The notes below the pieces were generated by a model, which saw only the letters and a list, made by a program, of their open reading frames with translations, did not search any database and had not been told where the DNA came from. The translations under genes and the position numbers were made by a program. A stretch of DNA of 64,000 bases from Chondromyces crocatus (GTDB taxonomy: Bacteria > Myxococcota_A > Polyangia > Polyangiales > Polyangiaceae), in NCBI RefSeq assembly GCF_001189295.1, contig NZ_CP012159.1, positions 3,236,973 to 3,300,972 on the forward strand, in the 5' to 3' direction. Each line of letters opens with the position of its first letter. Within the stretch, counting starts at the first letter, position 1. This document shows, in pieces, positions 50,972-62,082 of the stretch.

Positions 50972-53404
50972 ATGCTGAGTGAATCGACCCCGAAGACCAA
51001 CGGCGCGGCGCCGTTGCGTGTGTCCCCGACGAGGAGCGCGACCACCGAGGAGACCTACCCGCAGACGACGATGCGGGTGACGAAGCGCAACGGCTCGACC
51101 GAGCCGGTGGATCTCAACAAGATCGTCCGCGCGGTGGGCCGCTGCTGCGTGGGGCTCACGGACGTGGACGCGCTGCGGATCGCGACGCGAACGATCAGCG
51201 GGCTGTACGACGGGGCGACGACGCGGGAGCTGGACCAGCTCTCGATCCAGACGGCGGCGGCGCTGATCGTCGAGGAGCCCCACTACGCGAAGCTCGCGGC
51301 GCGGCTGCTGGCCACGTACATCGACAAGGAGGTCCGCAACCAGGAGATCCATGCGTTCTCGCAGTCGGTCGCCACCGGGCACCGGCTCGGGTTGATCAAC
51401 GAGCGGCTGTACGAGTTCGTCACCAGCAACGCGCGCAAGCTGAACGACGCGATCGAGCCCGAACGCGACCGGGAGTTCGAGTACTTCGGGCTGCGGACGC
51501 TGCAGGACCGCTACTTGCTGAAGCACCCGCAGACGCGCCTGGTGCTCGAGACGCCGCAGCACTTCTTCCTGCGGATCGCGTGCTCGCTGTCGGAGACGGT
51601 GACCGACGCCATCGAGCTGTACCGGCTGTTCTCGTCGCTGGAGTACATGCCCAGCTCGCCGACGCTGTTCAACACGGGGACGAAGCACGAGCAGCTGTCG
51701 AGCTGCTTTCTGCTGGACTCACCCGAGGATCACCTGCGCGGGATCTACCAGCGGTACACGGACGTGGCGATGCTCTCGAAGTTCTCGGGTGGCATCGGGC
51801 TCGCCTACCACCGGGTGCGGTCGCGTGGGTCACTGATCGAGAGCACGAACGGGTATTCGAGCGGGATCGTGCCGTGGCTGAAAACGCTGGATGCGTCGGT
51901 GGCGGCGGTGAACCAGGGCGGCAAACGGAAGGGAGCCTGCTGCGTGTACCTGGAGACGTGGCACGCGGACATCGAGGACTTTCTCTCGCTGCGGGACAAC
52001 ACGGGGGACGACGCGAGCCGCACGCACAACCTGAACCTCGCGAACTGGGTCTCGGACCTGTTCATGAAGCGGGTGGAAGCCGACGGGTCGTGGAGCTTGT
52101 TCGATCCGAAGACGGTGAAGGACCTGCCGGACCTCTACGGCGAGGCCTTCGAGCGGCGCTACGTGGAGGCGGAAGAGGCCGGGCTCGCCGTGAAGACGGT
52201 GAAGGCGCGGGAGCTGTACGCGCGGATGATGCGGACCCTGGCGCAGACCGGCAACGGCTGGATGACGTTCAAGGACAAGTCGAACCTGGCGTGCAACCAG
52301 ACGGCGCTCGCGGGGCGGACGATCCACCTGTCGAACCTCTGCACGGAGATCCTGGAGGTGACGTCGAAAGAGGAGTCGGCGGTCTGCAACCTGGGGTCGA
52401 TCAACCTGGCCCGGCACACGGCGGTGCAGGACGGGGCGGTGGTGTTCGACTTCGAGAAGCTCGCGCGTACGGTGCAGATCGCGGTGCGGCAGCTCGATCG
52501 GGTGATCGACCTGAATTACTACCCGATCCCGTCGACGAAGGCATCGAACGTGCGCTGGCGTCCGGTGGGCCTCGGGGTGATGGGGCTGCAGGACGTGCTG
52601 TTCCAGATGCGGCTGCCCTTCGACAGCGAGGGGGCGCGCGCGCTGTCCCGGCGGATCGCGGAGGAGATCTACTTCCACGCGCTCACGACGTCGGCGGATC
52701 TGGCGGTGGAGAAGGGGAGGCACCCGTCCTTCGAGGAGACGCGGGCGGCGCGCGGGGAGCTTCAGTTCGATGCGTGGGGCGTGAGGCCGATGGATGGCGA
52801 GCGATGGGAGGCGCTGCGCCGCCGGGTGCAGGTGGATGGCCTGCGGAACTCGCTGCTGGTGGCGATTGCGCCGACGGCGACGATTGCGTCCATCGTGGGC
52901 AGCTATGAATGCATCGAGCCGCAGGTGTCGAACCTGTTCAAGCGGGAGACGCTGTCCGGCGACTTCCTCCAGGTGAACCGCTACCTCGTGGCAGAGCTGA
53001 AGCAGCTCGGCCTGTGGACGGAGTCGGTGCGCGCACGGCTGAAGATGGCGGAGGGCTCCGTGCAGGGGCTTGCCGAGCTGCCGGAGGCGCTGCGGGCGCT
53101 GTTCAGGACCGCGTGGGAGATCCCGATGCGTGCGCTCATCGACATGGCGGCCGATCGAGGGGCGTTCATCGATCAGAGCCAGTCGCTGAACCTGTTCGTG
53201 GAGAGCCCGAACATCGGGCAGCTCTCGTCGATGTACTTCTACGCCTGGAAGAGGGGGCTGAAGACGACGTATTACCTGCGTTCGCGGCCCGCGACGCGCA
53301 TCGCGAAGGCGACGGTGGAGGCCCCGCCGGCGGAAGCCAAGAAGGACGCCGCCGACGTGGCGTGCTCGCTGGAGAACCCGGAGAGCTGCGAGGCGTGCCA
53401 ATGA
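50972..53404 (+). CDS. nrdA: Ribonucleoside-diphosphate reductase alpha subunit, class Ia (NrdA)
   Basis: The 810-residue large subunit reduces ribonucleotides to deoxyribonucleotides. The N-terminus holds an ATP-cone domain (MRVTKRNGSTEPVDLNKIV). Active-site residues are visible: Cys245 in LSSCFLLDSP, Asn455-Cys457-Glu459 in SNLCTEI, then CNLGSINLARH. The C-terminal CEAC (Cys806 and Cys809) regenerates the active-site disulphide. It starts at ATG 50972 behind GAGGAG and ends inside nrdB (ATGA overlap). Class Ia enzymes need no cobalamin, so control by a B12 riboswitch fits a role as the alternative to a class II enzyme encoded elsewhere. Confidence 0.97.
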   Translation: MLSESTPKTNGAAPLRVSPTRSATTEETYPQTTMRVTKRNGSTEPVDLNKIVRAVGRCCVGLTDVDALRIATRTISGLYDGATTRELDQLSIQTAAALIVEEPHYAKLAARLLATYIDKEVRNQEIHAFSQSVATGHRLGLINERLYEFVTSNARKLNDAIEPERDREFEYFGLRTLQDRYLLKHPQTRLVLETPQHFFLRIACSLSETVTDAIELYRLFSSLEYMPSSPTLFNTGTKHEQLSSCFLLDSPEDHLRGIYQRYTDVAMLSKFSGGIGLAYHRVRSRGSLIESTNGYSSGIVPWLKTLDASVAAVNQGGKRKGACCVYLETWHADIEDFLSLRDNTGDDASRTHNLNLANWVSDLFMKRVEADGSWSLFDPKTVKDLPDLYGEAFERRYVEAEEAGLAVKTVKARELYARMMRTLAQTGNGWMTFKDKSNLACNQTALAGRTIHLSNLCTEILEVTSKEESAVCNLGSINLARHTAVQDGAVVFDFEKLARTVQIAVRQLDRVIDLNYYPIPSTKASNVRWRPVGLGVMGLQDVLFQMRLPFDSEGARALSRRIAEEIYFHALTTSADLAVEKGRHPSFEETRAARGELQFDAWGVRPMDGERWEALRRRVQVDGLRNSLLVAIAPTATIASIVGSYECIEPQVSNLFKRETLSGDFLQVNRYLVAELKQLGLWTESVRARLKMAEGSVQGLAELPEALRALFRTAWEIPMRALIDMAADRGAFIDQSQSLNLFVESPNIGQLSSMYFYAWKRGLKTTYYLRSRPATRIAKATVEAPPAEAKKDAADVACSLENPESCEACQ

Positions 53405-54423
53405 GCCTCGTCAGCCGACCTGCGCGCCTCCTCGATCCGGGCCTGTGCCTGACGCTGCGGCCGATGGCCTACCCGGTCTTCTTCGAGATGTACCGCGACG
53501 GCATCAAGAACACCTGGACGGTGGAGGAGGTCGACTTCGCCACCGACGTCGGGGACTTGCAGCGCAAGATGAGCGGGGCGGAGCGGCACCTGGTGCAGCG
53601 GCTCGTCGCGTTCTTCGCCACGGGCGATTCGATCGTGGCGAACAATCTGGTGCTGAACCTCTACAAGCACCTGAACGCGCCCGAGGCGCGGATGTACCTG
53701 TCGCGGCAGCTCTACGAGGAGGCGCTGCACGTGCAGTTCTACCTGACGCTCCTCGATACCTACGTCCCCGATCCGGCGGAGCGGCACCGGGCCTTCGCGG
53801 CGGTCGAGAACATCCCCTCGATCAAGAAGAAGGCCGACTTCTGCATGCGCTGGCTGGACTCGATCCAGGATGTGGATCGGCTGTCGACGCGGGACGAGCG
53901 GCGCCGGTTCTTGCTGAACCTGATCTGCTTCGCGGCCTGCGTGGAGGGGCTCTTCTTCTTCGGGGCCTTCGCCTACGTGTACTTCCTGCGCTCGCGTGGG
54001 CTCTTGCACGGTCTCTCGGCGGGGACGAGCTGGGTGTTCCGGGACGAGAGCGCGCACATGGCGTTCGCGTTCGAGGTGGTGAAGACGGTGCGGCGCGAGG
54101 AGCCCGAGCTGTTCGACGCTGGCCTGGAGAAGGACGTGATGCGCATGATCGACGAGGCCGTCGACTGCGAGGCCCAGTTCGCCGAGGACCTCTTGCAAGG
54201 CGGGGTGGTGGGGCTGTCGACGCGGGACATGCGGCAGTACCTGGAGTTCTGCGCGGATCAGCGGCTTGCGACGCTCGGATTGAAGAAGCGCTACGGGGCG
54301 AAGAATCCCTTCTCGTTCATGGATCTCCAGGACGTGCAGGAGGTGACGAACTTCTTCGAGCGGCGGCCGTCGGCCTACCAGGTCGGGGTCTCCGGAGAGG
54401 TGGTGCTCGATGCGGCCTTCTGA
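53401..54423 (+). CDS. nrdB: Ribonucleoside-diphosphate reductase beta subunit, class Ia (NrdB)
   Basis: The 340-residue small subunit carries the diiron-tyrosyl radical centre. Ligands are visible: Asp76 (ATGDSIVANN), Glu107 and His110 (YEEALHVQFY), the Glu in CVEGLFFFGA and Glu/His in RDESAHMAF. Tyr114 lies at the +4 position after His110, where E. coli Tyr122 sits, so the radical tyrosine is present and this is not the Tyr-less class Ic type. The ATG overlaps the nrdA stop by 4 bp, which implies balanced synthesis of both subunits. Confidence 0.97.
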   Translation: MSLVSRPARLLDPGLCLTLRPMAYPVFFEMYRDGIKNTWTVEEVDFATDVGDLQRKMSGAERHLVQRLVAFFATGDSIVANNLVLNLYKHLNAPEARMYLSRQLYEEALHVQFYLTLLDTYVPDPAERHRAFAAVENIPSIKKKADFCMRWLDSIQDVDRLSTRDERRRFLLNLICFAACVEGLFFFGAFAYVYFLRSRGLLHGLSAGTSWVFRDESAHMAFAFEVVKTVRREEPELFDAGLEKDVMRMIDEAVDCEAQFAEDLLQGGVVGLSTRDMRQYLEFCADQRLATLGLKKRYGAKNPFSFMDLQDVQEVTNFFERRPSAYQVGVSGEVVLDAAF

Positions 54424-54832
54424 GGTGGAGAAGGTGGACGCAGGGCGCATCGTCGAGGCGCGGCTCGTGGAGATGGTCTTCCCCGAGCAGACGAACCACT
54501 ACGGGACGCTGTTCGGTGGCCAGGCGCTGGCGCTGATGGACAAGGCCGCGTTCGTGGTGGCATCGCGTTACGCGCGGCGGACGGTGGTCACGGCGAGCAG
54601 CGAGAAGGTCGACTTCCATGTGCCGGTGCGCCAGGGGCAGCTCGTCGAGCTGGTCACGCGCGTGGTGGCGACCGGGAAGACGTCGATGACGGTGGAGGTC
54701 GACCTCTACGCGGAGGACCTGCTGACGGGAGATCGGCAGCTCGGGACGCGGGGGAGGTTCGTGCTGGTGGCGCTGGACGCTCACGGCAAGCCGACGAGCG
54801 TGCCGCCACTCGCGGTGAATGCAGGGAACTGA
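54410..54832 (+). CDS. Acyl-CoA thioesterase (hotdog, YciA/BACH-like)
   Basis: The 140-residue protein has a hotdog fold: EARLVEMVFPEQTNHYGTLFGGQALALMDKAAF (ends given: EARLVEM and MDKAAF), then ASSEKVDFHVPVRQGQLVEL and SMTVEVDLYAEDLLTG. The 'TNHYGTLFGG' segment is typical of YciA and acyl-CoA hydrolase families, with the catalytic Asp likely in ALMDKAA. It overlaps nrdB by 14 bp and ends 17 bp before metE, so it is clearly part of the same transcript. Its link to B12 biology is not obvious; turnover of propionyl- or methylmalonyl-CoA when B12 is scarce is one guess. Confidence 0.88.
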   Translation: MRPSEVEKVDAGRIVEARLVEMVFPEQTNHYGTLFGGQALALMDKAAFVVASRYARRTVVTASSEKVDFHVPVRQGQLVELVTRVVATGKTSMTVEVDLYAEDLLTGDRQLGTRGRFVLVALDAHGKPTSVPPLAVNAGN

Positions 54833-54849
54833 AGGAAAGGAGGTCTATC

Positions 54850-57156
54850 GTGACGGTATTCGCATCGTGTCTCGGTCATCCCAGGATTGGTGTCGCGCGA
54901 GAGCTGAAGAAGGCGCTGGAGAGCTTCTGGGCGAAGAAAAGCTCGGCCGAGGCACTGGAGGGCGTGGCGTCGAGCCTGCGGCGGCGTCACTGGGAGGCGA
55001 TGAAGTCGGCGGGGATCGACTTCGTTCCCAGCAACGATTTCTCGCTTTATGACCACGTGCTCGACGCGGCGGTGATGGTGGGGGCCGTGCCGGCGCGTTA
55101 TCGCGGGATCGAGGACAGGCTGATGCGGTACTTCGCGATGGCGCGCGGGCTCCAGGATCGGGGCGCGGGGGTCGATGTGCCGGCGCTGGAGATGACCAAG
55201 TGGTTCGACACGAACTACCACTACATCGTGCCCGAGCTGGAGGAGGGGCAGGCATTCCAGCTCGATGCGACCAAGCTGCTCGCGGAGCTGGAGGAGGCGC
55301 GGGCGCTGGGCGTGGAAACGCGCCCGGTGATCCTGGGGCCGGTGACGTTGCTCCTGCTGTCGAAGGTGGCCTCGGGCGGGAAGGGGGAGCCGCTCGATCA
55401 TCTGGAGGCGCTGTTGCCGGTCTACGAGCAGCTCCTCGCGCAGCTCGCGGAGAGGCACGTGGGGTGGGTGCAGATCGACGAGCCTTGCCTGGTGCTGGAC
55501 CTCTCGGCGCGGGCGCGGCAGGCGTACGAGGTGGCGCTGAAACGGCTCGCGGGCAGCGTGCGGCGGCCGAAGATCCTGGTGGCGACGTACTTCGGGGCGC
55601 TCGGGGACAACCTGTCGCTGGTGCGGGAAGGGGGCTGCGAGGGGCTGCACGTGGACCTGGTGCGGGCGCCGGAGCAGCTCGACGCGGTGCTCGCGGGGCT
55701 GGGGGCAGAGACGGTTCTGTCGGTCGGAGTCGTCGATGGGCGGAACATCTGGCGCACGGACCTGGACGCGGCGCACGGCCTGGTGCTGCGTGCGGTGGCG
55801 CGGCTGGGTGCGGCGCGGGTGATCGTGGCGCCTTCGTGCTCGCTGCTGCACGTGCCGGTGGATCTGGCCGCGGAGAAGAAGCTCGACGCGGAGTTGAAGG
55901 GGTGGCTCGCGTTCGCGGCGCAGAAGCTCGACGAGGTGCGGGCGCTCGCGGGGGCAGCGGAGAGCGAGCAGCCGTCGGGGGTGATCTTCGAGGAGGCGCG
56001 GGTGGCGCTTTCGGGGCGTCGGGCGTCGCCGCGGACGCGGAACCCGGCCGTGCGGGCCAGGACGGCGGCGGTGACCGAGGTGATGAAGCGCAGGGCGGCG
56101 CCGTTCGCGGACCGAGCGACGAAGCAGCGGGCGCGGTTCCAGCTTCCGGCGCTGCCCACGACGACCATCGGTTCGTTCCCGCAGACGGGTGACGTGCGCG
56201 GGGCGCGGGCCGCCTGGCGGGCCGGGAAGATGTCGGAGGCCGACTACCAGGAGTTCCTGCAAGCGGAGACGCGGCGCTGCGTGGAGAAGCAGGAGGCGCT
56301 GGGGCTCGACGTGCTGGTGCACGGGGAGTTCGAGCGTACCGACATGGTCGAGTACTTCGGGGAGCGGCTGGAGGGCTATGCGTTCACCGAGAACGGGTGG
56401 GTGCAGAGCTATGGCTCGCGCTGCGTGAAGCCGCCGGTGCTCTTCGGGGACGTGGTCCGGCCCGAGGCAATGACCGTCGAATGGTCGCGCTACGCGCAGT
56501 CGCTGACGAAGCGGCCGATGAAGGGGATGCTGACCGGGCCGGTGACCATCCTCCAGTGGTCGTTCGTACGTGACGACCAGCCGCGCAGCGAGACGTGCCT
56601 CCAGATCGCGCTGGCGATCCGCGACGAGGTGGTGGACCTGGAGGCGGGGGGGATCCCGATCATCCAGGTGGATGAGCCAGCGATCCGGGAGGGGTTGCCG
56701 CTGCGGCGTGGCGACTGGGCGGCCTACCTCCAGTGGGCGGTCGATGCGTTCCGGGTGGCCACGAGCGGGGTGCGGGACGAGACGCAGATCCAGACGCACA
56801 TGTGCTACTCGGAGTTCAGCGACATCCTCGACTCCATCGCGGCGCTGGACGCGGATGTGCTGCTCATCGAGACGTCGCGCTCGAGGATGGAGCTGCTGGT
56901 CGACTTCGGGCAGTTCCGTTACCCGAACGATGTCGGGCCCGGGGTTTACGACATCCACTCGCCGCGTGTGCCGTCGACCGAGGAGATGGTGGAGCTGCTC
57001 GAGCGCGCGGCGCAGGTGCTGCCGGTCGAGCGGCTCTGGGTGAACCCGGACTGCGGCTTGAAGACGCGCGGGTGGCCGGAGGTGGAGGGGGCGCTCGTCG
57101 GGATGGTCGAGGCCGCGAAGCGGGCGCGGGCGCGGCTCGCCGGGCGCGCTGGCTGA
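54850..57156 (+). CDS. metE: Cobalamin-independent methionine synthase (MetE)
   Basis: The 768-residue enzyme makes methionine from homocysteine using 5-methyltetrahydropteroyl-triglutamate, without B12. The N-terminal half starts [26 protein letters not shown]. The catalytic half holds [31 protein letters not shown], and the zinc site His650 and Cys652 (THMCYSEF), Glu674 (LLIETSRS) and Cys735 ([12 protein letters not shown]). Length is normal (about 755). It starts at GTG 54850 behind a perfect AAAGGAGGT. MetE is a classical B12-riboswitch target; here it is the last gene of the operon. Confidence 0.97.
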   Translation: MTVFASCLGHPRIGVARELKKALESFWAKKSSAEALEGVASSLRRRHWEAMKSAGIDFVPSNDFSLYDHVLDAAVMVGAVPARYRGIEDRLMRYFAMARGLQDRGAGVDVPALEMTKWFDTNYHYIVPELEEGQAFQLDATKLLAELEEARALGVETRPVILGPVTLLLLSKVASGGKGEPLDHLEALLPVYEQLLAQLAERHVGWVQIDEPCLVLDLSARARQAYEVALKRLAGSVRRPKILVATYFGALGDNLSLVREGGCEGLHVDLVRAPEQLDAVLAGLGAETVLSVGVVDGRNIWRTDLDAAHGLVLRAVARLGAARVIVAPSCSLLHVPVDLAAEKKLDAELKGWLAFAAQKLDEVRALAGAAESEQPSGVIFEEARVALSGRRASPRTRNPAVRARTAAVTEVMKRRAAPFADRATKQRARFQLPALPTTTIGSFPQTGDVRGARAAWRAGKMSEADYQEFLQAETRRCVEKQEALGLDVLVHGEFERTDMVEYFGERLEGYAFTENGWVQSYGSRCVKPPVLFGDVVRPEAMTVEWSRYAQSLTKRPMKGMLTGPVTILQWSFVRDDQPRSETCLQIALAIRDEVVDLEAGGIPIIQVDEPAIREGLPLRRGDWAAYLQWAVDAFRVATSGVRDETQIQTHMCYSEFSDILDSIAALDADVLLIETSRSRMELLVDFGQFRYPNDVGPGVYDIHSPRVPSTEEMVELLERAAQVLPVERLWVNPDCGLKTRGWPEVEGALVGMVEAAKRARARLAGRAG

Positions 57157-57169
57157 CGGCCCGTCGGCG

Positions 57170-58405
57170 TCACTCCGCCACGAAGGCCTGGTGCAGCACG
57201 CGCTGGGCCGGGCCCACGGCGTCCGCGTCGAGCACGGCGCTCAGCCGGAGCGGGCCCGCCACGGTGAGGCGTGGCTCGATGCCCTCCTGCCGGAGCGCCG
57301 CCGTGAACCGCGTCAGCGGCTCCGCGGTGGCGGCGAGGCCGTCGCCCACCACGCTCACCAGGGCGACGCCCTCGGTCAGCTCCAGGGACGGCAGCGCGGC
57401 CGTGAGCTGCCGGCGCGCGGCCTGCCAGTCGGGGACGTTCAGGAGGGGGAGGAGGAACGCGCCGCCCCCCTGGGTGAGGCAGAGGTCCTTGAAGGCGAGG
57501 CCGATGGCCCCGGCGGCCTTGAGCAGGTCGTCCAGGCGCGTGCCGCCCTCGGCGCGGGCCAGGACCACCCCGGACTCCGCCACCACCGCGCGTGCCTTGG
57601 GGGCGTCGCCGGGCGCGTACTTCCGGACCAGGGTCTGACGGGGCTCGGCGCCCTCGATGGGATCGAACGTCGAGCGCGCGTAGATGGCGATCCCGGCGCG
57701 CCGCGCCCACTCCACGGCCTGGGCGCAGATGACCTTCGCGCCGCACTCGGCCATCTCCTGGAGCACGGCGTGATCCAGCTCGGGCAGGTGCTGCGCGTCG
57801 GGTACGGCCCGCGGATCCGCGGAGTAGACGCCGTCGACGTCGCTGTAGATCTCGCAGCGATCCGCCTCCAGCGCGGCTGCCAGCGCCACGGCCGTCGTGT
57901 CGGAGCCGCCCCGTCCGAGGGTGGTGATCTCGCGGCGGTAGCTCATGCCCTGGTAGCCGGCCACGATGACCACCTTGCCGCGTGACAGCTCGTCCTCGAT
58001 GCGGTGCGGTCGCACCTCGATGATGCGGGCGTCGAAGTGGCGGTCGTTCGTGAGGATGCCCGACTGCGAGCCGGTGAAGGAGATCGCCTGGAGGCCGCGC
58101 GCGTGGATGGCGATCGAGAGCAGCGACATCGCGACCCGCTCGCCGGTGGAGACGAGCATGTCCAGCTCGCGTCGCGGCGGCTCGATGGTGCCGCCCGCGC
58201 TGGCGGCGACCTGGCGGGCCAGCGTGAGCAGACCGTCGGTGGTCTTGCCCATCGCGCTCACCACGACGACCACGTCGTGGCCTGCGCGCTGGGTGGCGAC
58301 GATCCGGTCGGCGACGCGGCCGATCTTCTCGACGTCGGCCACCGAGGAGCCCCCGTACTTCTGGACGACGATGGGGCGCCCCCGGTTCGAAGCGTGTTCG
58401 GTCAC
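57170..58405 (-). CDS. lysC: Aspartate kinase
   Basis: The 411-residue enzyme phosphorylates aspartate, the first step to lysine, threonine and methionine. It has [18 protein letters not shown] (the KYGGSS kinase motif), [31 protein letters not shown], and [17 protein letters not shown], followed by two ACT regulatory domains (about residues 270-411). GTG 58405 is chosen because GGAGGTGGATC precedes it. The gene converges on metE with 13 bp between stops. Symbol by function; isoform is not resolved. Confidence 0.95.
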   Translation of the reverse strand: MTEHASNRGRPIVVQKYGGSSVADVEKIGRVADRIVATQRAGHDVVVVVSAMGKTTDGLLTLARQVAASAGGTIEPPRRELDMLVSTGERVAMSLLSIAIHARGLQAISFTGSQSGILTNDRHFDARIIEVRPHRIEDELSRGKVVIVAGYQGMSYRREITTLGRGGSDTTAVALAAALEADRCEIYSDVDGVYSADPRAVPDAQHLPELDHAVLQEMAECGAKVICAQAVEWARRAGIAIYARSTFDPIEGAEPRQTLVRKYAPGDAPKARAVVAESGVVLARAEGGTRLDDLLKAAGAIGLAFKDLCLTQGGGAFLLPLLNVPDWQAARRQLTAALPSLELTEGVALVSVVGDGLAATAEPLTRFTAALRQEGIEPRLTVAGPLRLSAVLDADAVGPAQRVLHQAFVAE

Positions 58406-58536
58406 GATCCACCTCCACGGCAAGCCAGGCGCGACGCGCTCCGGGGCAGACTCTCCGGGGCGCACCGCGAGCCGATGGGATCGCGCGTATCACGGCTTTC
58501 GTCGGCGGGCCAAGCCGACGTGGTGCGCTGCGTCGA

Positions 58537-61332
58537 TCAGGGCATTTCCAGCATCATCTCGTACAGCTCGGCCTCGGAGGTGCGCCCCGCCGCCCGGGCC
58601 TGCAGCGAGAGCCGCTGGAGCACCTCGCGCCGCAGCGGGGTGAGCTGGTCGCGGACCGCGTCGTCGCCCTCCTCGATGCGGGCGGAGAGCAAGGCCAGGA
58701 GGTCGAGATCGCGGCCGAGGCGTGCGAGCGCTGCCGCCAGGTCGAGCGTGATCTGCTGGTCGTGCGGGTCGGCGCGGAGCCGCTCGGTCAGCCGCTCCAC
58801 GAGCTGCTCGTCCTCGGGGTTCGGCTCGCCGGCGGGGGAGCCCACCTCGTCTTCGGGCTGGGTCCACCAGGCCTGGGGAGCGCCTTGCGGTGGCGGGCGA
58901 GGGCGGGCGTCGTGGTGGGGGGTGGATGCCTCCTCGCTGGAGGGCAGCTCGTCCTCGTCGTCGGGAGAGCTGTCGTCCTCGTCGCCAGGAGAGCTGTCGT
59001 GGCTGACGCCGCCTGCGATTTGTTCATACCCGTAGGGGGCCGACGGGTCGTGCGCCTCGTGCTCGAGTCCTTCGTGGTCGTACGTGGGCTCCTCGGCCGA
59101 GGTGTCTTCCCACGCGGGCAGCCGGGGTGCCCTCAGCGCTTCCGGCGTCAGCTCCACGGCGTGGCGCTCGTGTCCCCTCGCGTGGCGACGATGGGTCGCG
59201 CCTTCACGCTCGTGTCCGGCAGTGCGCGGCGCAGGGGCCGCAGGCTGCGGATGGTGATCCGCTGCCTGGAACTCATCGTCCCGCGCGCCCGCGTACGGGT
59301 CTCGGTGTGAAGCGCTCGACGGTGCGGCCGGAAGGGGCGCGGGTCGAGGTGGAGGTGCTGGACGCTTCAGCTCTGCCGTCACCCGGCGGAACGCCGCCCC
59401 GATGCCCGGGTGGCGGGGGGAGAGCCGCATGGCGAGCCCGAGGTGGAGCTGGGCCGCCAGCAGATCGCCCCGCTCACGCTCCTCGATCTCGGCCGCCTCT
59501 GCGAGCAGCGACGCCACCCGGCTCGCCTCGGGCCCCGCCACGAGCTCCGCGCTGCCCATCTCCACGGCTGCTCTCAGCCGGCTCAGGCAGAGTGACGCTC
59601 CCTCGGGATCACCCAGCTCCGCCCGCCACCGCCCTTCGAGCAGCCGGGCCTCCAGCGCCTCCGGCGTGCCCGGGGGAATCCCGTGCACCCGCGCGATCGC
59701 CGCGGGGCGGTCGTTCGCGAGTTCGGCCAGCCCTCGCGCCAGCTCCAGCTCCAGTGCGCCCACCGTCTGCCCGCGCCGCTCGGCGAGTGCGCGCGCCCTG
59801 GCCAGCAGGTCGAGCGCGCGCCGACCCTCGCCTGCCGCGCGCAGCGAGCGCCCCAGGCCCAGTGCGGCCTCCGGGCTGTCGGGCGCATACCGGAGCGCTC
59901 GCTCGAACAAGCGCCGCGCGTCGGCGGCGTGCCCCCGGGCGAGGTACGCCTCGGCCGCGCGCCGCCACACCGCATGCCGCGCCTGCGCCCCCCGCGTCGC
60001 CGCCTCCAGGTGCTCGGCGTCGGCCATCGCCCCCCGCGCGTCGGCCACGTCGAGCCTCGCTTCCAGCCGTGCCCAGCGCAGCTCCGCCAGCAGTGGCGCC
60101 CGCGCCACCCCCTCGTCGAGGGCCTGCAGCCGCATGGCCGGCGTCTCGCTCAGCCGCGCCGCCCGCAGCCACCCCAGCGCCGACAGCGGCCCGTACGGCT
60201 CCCCGTGCGCGGCTCGCTCCAGCGCCGTGAACGCCGCATCCCGATCGCCCACCGCCTCCAGCAGCTCCGCGCCCAGGACCCCGGCATCCACCGCCGGCAT
60301 CGCCTCCACCAGCGTCGCCAGCGCCGCCTCGGCCCGCTCCCCCACCACGCAGTCGATCCACGCCACCCGCGTCGCGAGCTCCCGGTGCCTCGGTGCGCGC
60401 TCCAGCGCCGACAGGTAGGCCTGCCGCGCCGCGTCCAGATCGCCCTCGGCCGCCGCACGATCCCCGTCCGCCGCGATCTCGGCGGCCTCCAGCGCGCTCA
60501 ACGTGCGGTCGTCCAGCGCTGGCGGCGGGGCCTCGGCGACGGCCTCGAACCGGAGCGTCCCGGCACTCGCTGTCAGCTCCGTCCAGCGCACTGCGTCCAC
60601 CGCGGGCGCGCGCGCTCCTGCCGCGGGCATCGCCTCCCGGACCACCCGCGCCACCGCGTCCGCCACCACCACCGCGCCCCCCAGAAGCTGCGCTCCTGGG
60701 CCCGAGCCGGCCATCAGCGCCTGCAGCGCCAGCGCGTGCGGCGGCGCGCCCAGCCCCACGCCACGCGCCCGCTCCGGGATGAGCCGCAGATCGCGCTCCC
60801 CGGGCGCGATCACCACATCGAAGGCGAGCGCGGCCTCACCCACCCGCAGCGCCAGCAGCACCCCGGGCGAGCTGGCGAGACGAGGCGCCTGCCCTGGCAA
60901 CGCCAGACGAGGCGCCGGGGCCGATCCCCGGAGCGGCGCGACCTCCAGCTCGGTGGGCCCCGCCCCGAGCAGCCCGCGCAGCCGCGGCGTGAGCCACGTT
61001 CCCAGCTCCGTGGTGCGGACCTCCAGCACCAGCCGCTCCAGCGCGCCGCGCCGGTGGCGAAAGCGCGCCACGCCGCCCGACAGATCGAGCGGGAAGCGGA
61101 GCCCCGGGATCCGCACCACCAGCTCGGTCAGCGAGAACGGCCCGAGCTGGAACGGCTCCGCCAGCTCCAGCGCCAGCGCGCCCCGGTTCAGCGCCAGCCG
61201 CAAGAGGGGCCGGTCTCCGCCGCTCCCTCCTGTCGGCGCCTCGGAGCGCTGTGGCCCGCCAGCAGGCGCACGGAGATTGGGTGCTCTCCCGAGCGCCCTT
61301 GCTCCTGCTCCGCGCCTCTGTCCGGCCGCCAT
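58537..61332 (-). CDS. Large TPR-repeat protein
   Basis: The 931-residue protein (ATG 61332; an upstream ATG at 61428 is possible but no ribosome site supports either) starts with a beta-rich region of 250 residues ([39 protein letters not shown]). It then has at least eight TPR-like helical pairs ([69 protein letters not shown]). The C-terminal 200 residues are acidic and His/Ser/Asp-rich, followed by a final helical segment. No signal peptide. A scaffold or assembly role is inferred. Confidence 0.75.
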   Translation of the reverse strand: MAAGQRRGAGARALGRAPNLRAPAGGPQRSEAPTGGSGGDRPLLRLALNRGALALELAEPFQLGPFSLTELVVRIPGLRFPLDLSGGVARFRHRRGALERLVLEVRTTELGTWLTPRLRGLLGAGPTELEVAPLRGSAPAPRLALPGQAPRLASSPGVLLALRVGEAALAFDVVIAPGERDLRLIPERARGVGLGAPPHALALQALMAGSGPGAQLLGGAVVVADAVARVVREAMPAAGARAPAVDAVRWTELTASAGTLRFEAVAEAPPPALDDRTLSALEAAEIAADGDRAAAEGDLDAARQAYLSALERAPRHRELATRVAWIDCVVGERAEAALATLVEAMPAVDAGVLGAELLEAVGDRDAAFTALERAAHGEPYGPLSALGWLRAARLSETPAMRLQALDEGVARAPLLAELRWARLEARLDVADARGAMADAEHLEAATRGAQARHAVWRRAAEAYLARGHAADARRLFERALRYAPDSPEAALGLGRSLRAAGEGRRALDLLARARALAERRGQTVGALELELARGLAELANDRPAAIARVHGIPPGTPEALEARLLEGRWRAELGDPEGASLCLSRLRAAVEMGSAELVAGPEASRVASLLAEAAEIEERERGDLLAAQLHLGLAMRLSPRHPGIGAAFRRVTAELKRPAPPPRPAPLPAAPSSASHRDPYAGARDDEFQAADHHPQPAAPAPRTAGHEREGATHRRHARGHERHAVELTPEALRAPRLPAWEDTSAEEPTYDHEGLEHEAHDPSAPYGYEQIAGGVSHDSSPGDEDDSSPDDEDELPSSEEASTPHHDARPRPPPQGAPQAWWTQPEDEVGSPAGEPNPEDEQLVERLTERLRADPHDQQITLDLAAALARLGRDLDLLALLSARIEEGDDAVRDQLTPLRREVLQRLSLQARAAGRTSEAELYEMMLEMP

Positions 61333-61476
61333 GGCCGCAAAGGCTAGCAATCCCGGACCACTCCGGGCGAGTTTCGCGGGCAGCGAGGTGACCCTGCTGC
61401 CCCTCCTCGACGGGCGAGCACTCTGCAACGCGGCAGGTCGTCATCCTCGGAGAGGCATGAGCGCCTGCTCCGAGGC

Positions 61477-62082
61477 TCAGGTCTCGTTCTTCGCCAGCTT
61501 GTCCTTCATCTTCTTGATGAGTGCCGGGAAGCCGTCTTTCTTGACGATCTTCGTGAACTGCGACCGGTAGCTCGACACCAGGCTCACGTCGTCGGTGACG
61601 ATGTCGCGTACTCGCCAGGCCCCGTCCTTCTTGACGAGCTTGTACTGGATGACCACCGGCTCGTCGTTCCGGGCCTTCTTCTCCTTCGAAACCGCCTTGG
61701 TCTCGACCAGGACCAGATCCCCGGCGGGCTTCTCGCTCACGTACTGGATGTCGAAGTTCAGCGTCTTGCGCAGGTTGCGCTCGTACGACTTGCGCACGAG
61801 CTGCTTCAAGAGACCGCTGAACTCCGCCTTCTCGGCGTCGGTGCGTGCGCCCCACTCCTTTCCGAGCGAGGCCTCGGCGAGCGCCTGGTAGTCGAGCATC
61901 TCGTCGAAGAGGGCGGTGACCTTCGGGTTGCTCGTGCTGGTGTCCTGCTTCATGACCTGGAACAGCGAGGCTTGCTTCGCCTTGACCAGATCCGTCGCCT
62001 CTCCGGCGAGAGCCACGCCCGAGAGCGTCAGCGAGCAGAGCGAGAGCACCGCTGCGAAGAGCTGGACCTTCCTGCGTGTCAC
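61477..62082 (-). CDS. MlaC/Ttg2-like phospholipid-binding protein
   Basis: The 201-residue protein starts at GTG 62082 with AAGGGAGA upstream. The signal peptide VQLFAAVLSLCSLTLSGVALA precedes a MlaC/Tol-family domain: KVTALFDEMLDYQALAEASLGKEW, LLKQLVRKSYERNL, VIQYKLVKKDGAWRVRDIVTDDVSLV, SYRSQFTKIVKKDGFPALIKKMK. MlaC carries phospholipids between the outer membrane MlaA and the inner membrane MlaFEDB transporter. No other mla genes are visible in the window. Confidence 0.85.
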   Translation of the reverse strand: MTRRKVQLFAAVLSLCSLTLSGVALAGEATDLVKAKQASLFQVMKQDTSTSNPKVTALFDEMLDYQALAEASLGKEWGARTDAEKAEFSGLLKQLVRKSYERNLRKTLNFDIQYVSEKPAGDLVLVETKAVSKEKKARNDEPVVIQYKLVKKDGAWRVRDIVTDDVSLVSSYRSQFTKIVKKDGFPALIKKMKDKLAKNET

